NCBI GenBank assembly: GCA_963665005.2
Contig: CAXXTQ010000001.1
Coordinates: 2,542,001-2,606,000 of the forward strand
Origin: G963665005 sp963665005
Lineage (GTDB): Bacteria > Bacillota > Clostridia > Christensenellales > SZUA-584
Length of the DNA: 64,000 nt
Reading direction: 5' to 3'
Part shown: positions 59,408 through 64,000 of the stretch, piece after piece
Numbering within the stretch: position 1 is the stretch's first letter
Layout: the number at the start of each line of letters is the position of its first letter
The notes under the pieces: generated by a model
Seen by the model: only the letters and a program-made list of their open reading frames with translations
The model's database searches: none
Told to the model about the DNA's origin: nothing
Made by a program: the position numbers and the translations under genes

Positions 59408-60090
59408 CAGTGCCCCTTTATTATTTCCCTTATGACTTCGCCGGCTATAGTTAATCCGCAAAGCCCGGGCATATAAGATATACTTGGTATAGGCTCGCCG
59501 CTTGGTATTTCGCACAAACCCTTTTCGTCAGTGCAAACCACATTTAAGCTGTCAATGCCCTTTCGGCGAAGCTCTCTTCTCATGACTCTTGCAAGCGCGT
59601 CGCCTTTAGTCTCATAAATATCCATAACGCGAAAATCGCCTTTGAGCTTATTGCCTGCGCCCATAGCCGATATAACTTTTATGCCGCGCTCTTTGCATTC
59701 GCCGGCGATCGCAAGCTTTGCGCTTACGTTATCTACCGCATCTATGGCATAATCAATACCTTCGAGTAATTCGCCGATATTTTTCTCGTCAACAAAAACC
59801 TTTTTCGGAGTCACTCTGCAATCGGGATTTATGTCTTTTATTCGGTTTTCCATAACCTGCGTTTTAGGCATTCCTATAGTACTCTCAAGCGCAATTATCT
59901 GCCGGTTTGCGTTGCTCTTTTCAACGTCGTCACAATCGACAAGCGTAATGCTTCCCACGGCAGCCCTCGCGAGAGCTTCCGCAGCATATCCGCCCACGCC
60001 GCCTATTCCGAAAATAATGATATTCGCATCGGCTAGCGCTTTTATGCCTTTTTCGCCTATCAGTTTTTCATGCCTAGAAAAATCGCTCAA
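59407..60090 (-). CDS. tcdA: tRNA threonylcarbamoyladenosine dehydratase, TTG start
   Basis: The 227-residue ThiF/E1-like enzyme makes the cyclic form of t6A in tRNA. Its motifs are IIIFGIGGVGGYAAEALARAAVG (ATP site), DCDDVEKSNANRQI, DAVDNVSAKLAI and SYMPGLCGLTIAGEVI. The start is a TTG one base after the aspS stop. No ATG lies within reach before the conserved part. Confidence 0.93.
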   Translation of the reverse strand: MSDFSRHEKLIGEKGIKALADANIIIFGIGGVGGYAAEALARAAVGSITLVDCDDVEKSNANRQIIALESTIGMPKTQVMENRIKDINPDCRVTPKKVFVDEKNIGELLEGIDYAIDAVDNVSAKLAIAGECKERGIKVISAMGAGNKLKGDFRVMDIYETKGDALARVMRRELRRKGIDSLNVVCTDEKGLCEIPSGEPIPSISYMPGLCGLTIAGEVIREIIKGH

Positions 60091-60091
60091 T

Positions 60092-61873
60092 TTATTCCGT
60101 TACCTTTAACCCGAGCTCTAAGAGCTGTTTTGCCGAAACCTTGGACGGTGCGCTTGTAAGCGGGCACGAAGCGTTCTGCACTTTCGGAAAAGCGATAACG
60201 TCTCTTATAGAATCTCTTCCTAAAATAAGCATCGCCAGCCGGTCGAGGCCGTACGCAATACCGCCGTGAGGAGGCGTGCCGTACTTTAAAGCCTCAAGTA
60301 AAAATCCGAAATTCTCCCAGGCGTCTTCCTGAGAGAACCCGAGAGCCTCAAGCATTTTCTCCTGAACCTCAGTGTCATGTATCCTTATGCTTCCCCCGCC
60401 TATCTCGTTGCCGTTAAGAACGATATCATAAGCCTTTGCATACGCATTGCCCGGGTCGCTGATGAGCTTGTCGACATCCTCATCCTTGGGCGATGTAAAC
60501 GGATGGTGCGTCGCCATATATCGTTTTTCTTCCTCGCTGTATTCAAACACGGGAAAATCGACGACCCATAAAAGATCGAAAACGCTCTCGTCGATAAGCT
60601 CCAGCTTTTCGGCAAGTTTAAGACGCAGATTGCCAAGCGAATCGTATACCACTTTGTCTTTATCGCCGACAAAGAATATTATATCGCCCGTTTCGGCGTC
60701 CGTTTTTTTGAGCAGCGCAGAAATCTCGTCTTCGCTTAAAAATTTGGTTATGGGCGACTGCATGCCGTCTTCTTTCATAGAAATCCATGCCATGCCCTTA
60801 GCACCGTATATTTTGACAAAATCGACAAGCGAATCTATCTCTCTTCTTGCGAACTTGTTCACACAGCCTTTTGCGTTTATCGCTCTTACGCTTCCGCCGT
60901 TTTTTACCACAGAAGAAAATACCTTGAATTCGGAGTTTTGCACTATATCGCTGACATCTATAAGTTCTAAGCCAAAACGAGTATCCGGTTTGTCAGAGCC
61001 GTACCTGTCCATCGCTTCCCTGTAAGAAAGCCTCTTTAACGGGAGCCTTATATCCATGTCCATTGTCTTTTTGAAAATGTGCGCGAGTAGCCCTTCGTTA
61101 GCTTCTATAATGTCATCGACGTCAACGAACGACATTTCTATATCTATCTGCGTAAACTCGGGCTGCCTGTCGGCGCGCAAATCCTCATCTCTAAAACATT
61201 TGACAATCTGAAAATATTTATCAAGCCCCGACATCATAAGTATCTGCTTCATGGTCTGCGGAGACTGCGGCAGTGCATAAAAGCTTCCTTCATGTATTCT
61301 TGAAGGCACGAGATAATCCCTTGCGCCCTCGGGCGTGCTTTTTGTCAGCATGGGCGTTTCTATATCGATAAAACCGTTTTGCGTCAAATACTCCCTGGCT
61401 GCCGCGGAAATCTTGCTTCTAACCATAAGATTGTTTTGCATTACAGGGCGCCGCAGATCGAGATAACGGTACTTTAACCTAAGCTCTTCACGAACGCCCG
61501 AATCGTCGTCAATCTCAAAAGGCGGAGTTTTCGCCTTGCTTAAAACTTTCAACTGCGCAACCTTTACTTCTATCAATCCTGTAGGAAGCTTCTCATTTAT
61601 AGTTTCTTCGTCTCTTTTTACAATTTGGCCTTTTACTGCTATTACAAATTCGTTTCTAAGACTCTCCGCTTTGGCAAAATCGCCGCTCATCTGCGATTCG
61701 TCAAATACCACCTGCATGATACCCGTTCTGTCCCTTAAGTCAACGAATATAAGCGCACCTAAGTCTCTTCGCGTTTGTACCCATCCCATCAAAGTAACGT
61801 CTTTGCCTACATCATCAACAGAAAACTTTGTACAATAGTCAGTTCTCTTCCAGCCTTGCATAAATTCGCTCAT
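60092..61873 (-). CDS. aspS: Aspartyl-tRNA synthetase
   Basis: The 593-residue bacterial-type enzyme has an N-terminal OB fold (GWVQTRRDLGALIFVDLRDRTGIMQVVFD). Class II motif 2 is FRDEDLRADRQPEFTQIDIEMSF, an inserted GAD-type domain lies in the middle, and motif 3 is GLDRLAMLILGRDSIRDVIAFPK. It overlaps hisS by one base and is coupled. Confidence 0.97.
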   Translation of the reverse strand: MSEFMQGWKRTDYCTKFSVDDVGKDVTLMGWVQTRRDLGALIFVDLRDRTGIMQVVFDESQMSGDFAKAESLRNEFVIAVKGQIVKRDEETINEKLPTGLIEVKVAQLKVLSKAKTPPFEIDDDSGVREELRLKYRYLDLRRPVMQNNLMVRSKISAAAREYLTQNGFIDIETPMLTKSTPEGARDYLVPSRIHEGSFYALPQSPQTMKQILMMSGLDKYFQIVKCFRDEDLRADRQPEFTQIDIEMSFVDVDDIIEANEGLLAHIFKKTMDMDIRLPLKRLSYREAMDRYGSDKPDTRFGLELIDVSDIVQNSEFKVFSSVVKNGGSVRAINAKGCVNKFARREIDSLVDFVKIYGAKGMAWISMKEDGMQSPITKFLSEDEISALLKKTDAETGDIIFFVGDKDKVVYDSLGNLRLKLAEKLELIDESVFDLLWVVDFPVFEYSEEEKRYMATHHPFTSPKDEDVDKLISDPGNAYAKAYDIVLNGNEIGGGSIRIHDTEVQEKMLEALGFSQEDAWENFGFLLEALKYGTPPHGGIAYGLDRLAMLILGRDSIRDVIAFPKVQNASCPLTSAPSKVSAKQLLELGLKVTE

Positions 61874-63135
61874 TATTTACCTGCCTTTATAAATTCATTA
61901 AGCCCCGCAAACGGAACCTTGTTTTCTTCGCTTTTTTCCATATCTCTTACAACGGCAACACCGCTTTCTAATTCGTCATCGCCTATGATAACCACTTTTT
62001 CCGCGCCTATTTTATTAGCATATTTTAACTGCGCTTTCATGCTTCTTCCCATGTGGTCGCATTCCGCTTTAATGCCCATTTGCCTAAAGCCGGCAGTTAT
62101 TTCAAACCCTTTAATGCTTGCAGCGTTTCCGAGAGTACACACATAAATTTCGCAGCTGCTTTTCTCGGGCAATGCTATATTCTGCGATTCTAATACGAGC
62201 AGCAGCCTTTCTATACCCATTCCAAAGCCCATGCCCGGCGTGGGCGGCCCGCCGATCTGCTCTACAAGCCCGTCATACCTTCCGCCTCCGCAGACAGTCC
62301 CTTGTGCCCCTATGCCCGTTGCGATAATTTCAAAAACAGTCTTAGTATAATAATCGAGCCCGCGTACGATAAACGGATTTATCTCATAATTAATTTCTGC
62401 GCTTTCGAGCCTTTTCTTTAACCCTTCGAAGTGCATTGAGCAATCTTCGCACAGAACTTCCAGCATTTTCGGAGCGCCGCTCACTATCGCCCTGCATTTT
62501 TCTTCTTTGCAATCAAGCGTCCGCAAAGGATTGGTTTTCATTCTATCCTTACAGCTTTTGCACAGGCCACTCTGCTTTTCTTCCAAATAACCGACAAGCG
62601 CCTTATTATAATCGGGGCGGCATTTCGGGCACCCTATACTGTTGATGTTCAGAGCAAGCCCTTTAATCCCGAGTTCATTCAGAACGGACAGCGCTATGCT
62701 TATAACTTCTGCGTCTATAGACGGTTCGGCCGACCCAAACGCCTCTATGCCAAACTGATGATGCTCGCGCAAACGCCCTGCCTGCGGCCTCTCATACCGA
62801 AAAACAGGCGTGGAGAGGTAATACATCTTTGTCGGCTGGGCAGCGGAATACAGGCTGTTTTCCACAAAACTTCTGACAACGCCCGCCGTGCCTTCCGGCT
62901 TTAGCGTAATGCTGCGCTCGCCCTTGTCTAAAAACGTGTACATCTCTTTTTGCACTATATCGGTAGTATCTCCGACGCTGCGCAGGAATAATTCGGTATG
63001 TTCAAATACGGGAGTCCTGATCTCCCCGTAACCGAATACCTCGCAAATTCGCCTTATCTTCTCTTCAATATACTGCCATTTTCCGCTTTGCGAAGGCAAA
63101 ACATCTTTTGTGCCTTTCGGCGCTTTTGTCAGCAT
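61873..63135 (-). CDS. hisS: Histidyl-tRNA synthetase
   Basis: The 420-residue class II synthetase has APKGTKDVLP at the N-terminus, motif 2 with FRYERPQAGRLREHHQFGIEAFG, FIVRGLDYYTKTVFE, GGRYDGLVEQIGGP and motif 3 GMGFGMGIERLLLVLE. An anticodon-binding domain ends the protein. First gene of hisS-aspS-tcdA-rseC and preceded by a T-box leader. Confidence 0.97.
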   Translation of the reverse strand: MLTKAPKGTKDVLPSQSGKWQYIEEKIRRICEVFGYGEIRTPVFEHTELFLRSVGDTTDIVQKEMYTFLDKGERSITLKPEGTAGVVRSFVENSLYSAAQPTKMYYLSTPVFRYERPQAGRLREHHQFGIEAFGSAEPSIDAEVISIALSVLNELGIKGLALNINSIGCPKCRPDYNKALVGYLEEKQSGLCKSCKDRMKTNPLRTLDCKEEKCRAIVSGAPKMLEVLCEDCSMHFEGLKKRLESAEINYEINPFIVRGLDYYTKTVFEIIATGIGAQGTVCGGGRYDGLVEQIGGPPTPGMGFGMGIERLLLVLESQNIALPEKSSCEIYVCTLGNAASIKGFEITAGFRQMGIKAECDHMGRSMKAQLKYANKIGAEKVVIIGDDELESGVAVVRDMEKSEENKVPFAGLNEFIKAGK

Positions 63136-63159
63136 TCATACACCTCTGAAAATTTATTT

Positions 63160-63360
63160 TCTTTAAATAAAACGTCCCCATCAAAAATGACAGGGACGAG
63201 AATAACCCGCGGTACCACCCCAAATTCCCGGAATCCCGGGCACTTGAAACGTATTGTTTTGTAAAGAGGCTGTTACCGTTCCAAAAATATCTTCTTTCCG
63301 TTTTCAGTCTTATCGGAAAGTCCCTGCAAAGATAATTTGTTTTAAAACAGCGTCCTCTTC
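63160..63360 (-). promoter_or_regulatory. T-box leader of hisS-aspS
   Basis: On the minus strand Stem I begins GAAGAGG (63360) and closes CCTCTTT (63269-63263), with CTTTCCG/CGGAAAG inside. The T-box motif GGTGGTACCGCGG lies at 63219-63207. A terminator CGTCCC/GGGACG with a T run (63198-63165) is placed before the hisS ribosome site. Uncharged tRNA would favour readthrough. I cannot fix the specifier codon with confidence. Confidence 0.88.
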
Positions 63361-63370
63361 ATGCAAGCTA

Positions 63371-63399
63371 ATTATACTCTTAACGTTCATATTTGTCTA
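63371..63399 (-). promoter_or_regulatory. Promoter of the hisS T-box leader
   Basis: TAGACA (63399-63394), 17 bases, perfect TATAAT (63376-63371) on the minus strand, about 10 bases before Stem I. It overlaps the end of ackA. Confidence 0.8.
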
Positions 63400-63401
63400 T
63401 A

Positions 63402-64000
63402 TTATTTGCAAAGAGCGTATACTTCTTTGGCTATCGCCAATTCTTCATTTGTCGGAATACACCATATTTCGACCAAAGACTCGGGCGTCGAGAGCTTCAA
63501 CTCTTCACGGATATGGTTATTTACCTTATTTAATTCTTTATCAATATTCGCGCCGAGGAATCCAAGCCCTTCTACGCTCCATTCGCGTATCAAATAATCA
63601 TTCTCTCCAATACCCGCAGTTAAAACAATAGCGTCAAGGCCGCCCATAGCAGCAGCATACGCGCCTATAACCTTCTTTAAACGGTAACAGAAAACTTCAA
63701 GAGCGATAGTTGCACGCTCAACTCCTTTTTTAGAAGCTGCCCACAAATCTCTAAAATCGCTTGAAACTCCCGAAAGCCCCCAAACACCGCATTTTTTGTT
63801 CAAATAGCTTATTGTCTCGTCAAGGTTCATGCCCATTTTTTCCATAAGGTAAGGAACGATCGCCGGGTCTATATCGCCCGAGCGCGTGCCCATAACAAGC
63901 CCTTCAAGCGGTGTAAAGCCCATAGTCGTGTCGACAGATTTACCCCCGTCAACAGCGCATACGCTCGAACCGTTTCCGAGATGGCATGTGATTATCTTTA
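63402..64000 (-). CDS. ackA: Acetate kinase, C-terminal part (cut by window edge)
   Basis: About 199 residues of the C-terminal half are present. They contain HLGNGSSVCAV (ATP/phosphate loop), DTTMGFTPLEGLVMGTRSGDIDPA and VLTAGIGENDYLIRE, all acetokinase signatures. The N-terminal half lies beyond 64000. It makes ATP and acetate from acetyl phosphate and ADP, the usual fermentative route. The gene ends just before the hisS leader promoter. Confidence 0.95.
   Translation of the reverse strand, partial: KIITCHLGNGSSVCAVDGGKSVDTTMGFTPLEGLVMGTRSGDIDPAIVPYLMEKMGMNLDETISYLNKKCGVWGLSGVSSDFRDLWAASKKGVERATIALEVFCYRLKKVIGAYAAAMGGLDAIVLTAGIGENDYLIREWSVEGLGFLGANIDKELNKVNNHIREELKLSTPESLVEIWCIPTNEELAIAKEVYALCK

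Noticed and set aside
60081..60090. TTGAGCGAT at the start of tcdA
   Set aside because: It is the coding start (TTG AGC GAT) of tcdA. It lacks the ATTATGAGCG continuation, so it is a chance match to the phage-operon element.

Overview
The window looks like a chromosomal segment of a spore-forming member of the Clostridia. It carries spoVS, a ylxM-ffh-ftsY-smc block, an rpsP-KH-rimM-trmD operon, infC starting at AUC behind a transcription attenuator, and a T-box leader before hisS-aspS. No species can be named from the sequence alone.

Layout. (1) Positions 1-14,770: minus-strand phage head and packaging genes in canonical order: large terminase, portal, scaffold-like protein, P22-type coat, small head protein. 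Between them sit non-structural cassettes: an independently transcribed methylglyoxal synthase, and two copies of a pair made of a Gly/Pro-rich modular protein and a membrane-anchored beta-propeller. One modular gene is broken by a 4-base deletion. (2) 14,790-18,540: ferredoxin, two PadR-controlled membrane proteins, YitT and an unknown gene. (3) 18,541-23,285: a DUF4064-like gene interrupted by an IS256-family element, whose two ends were each later hit by the same IS1182-family element. The nesting can be reconstructed base by base from target duplications. (4) 23,300-35,750: a small-terminase candidate among cell-type genes (TrkA-C protein, RimK-like ligase, UPF0316 protein, AEC transporter, lipoprotein, split permease with PadR, FNR-like flavoprotein, MscL, AIM24-like protein). 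An odd intergenic array of four tRNA anticodon-arm-like hairpins lies at 31.75 kb. (5) 35,777-38,195: a phage-type control region with a CI/Cro-like divergent switch (three 15-bp operators), small phage genes, an ArpU/RinA-like late regulator and an HD hydrolase. (6) 38,358-64,000: core genes for sugar isomerisation, translation, cell-wall hydrolysis, nucleoside salvage, ribosome maturation, protein targeting, chromosome segregation, aminoacyl-tRNA synthetases and acetate kinase (partial).

Taken together, phage functions are scattered over about 38 kb in phage-like order on one strand, with ordinary cell genes between them. A shared element with core TTGAGCGATTATGA stands upstream of five of the phage-type units (four at the head cluster, one at the small terminase). 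This fits a remodelled or domesticated prophage whose operons may still be co-regulated. That last point is inference.

No CRISPR array, rRNA or intact tRNA was seen. Gene starts were moved to the best ribosome binding site where the longest frame began too early.
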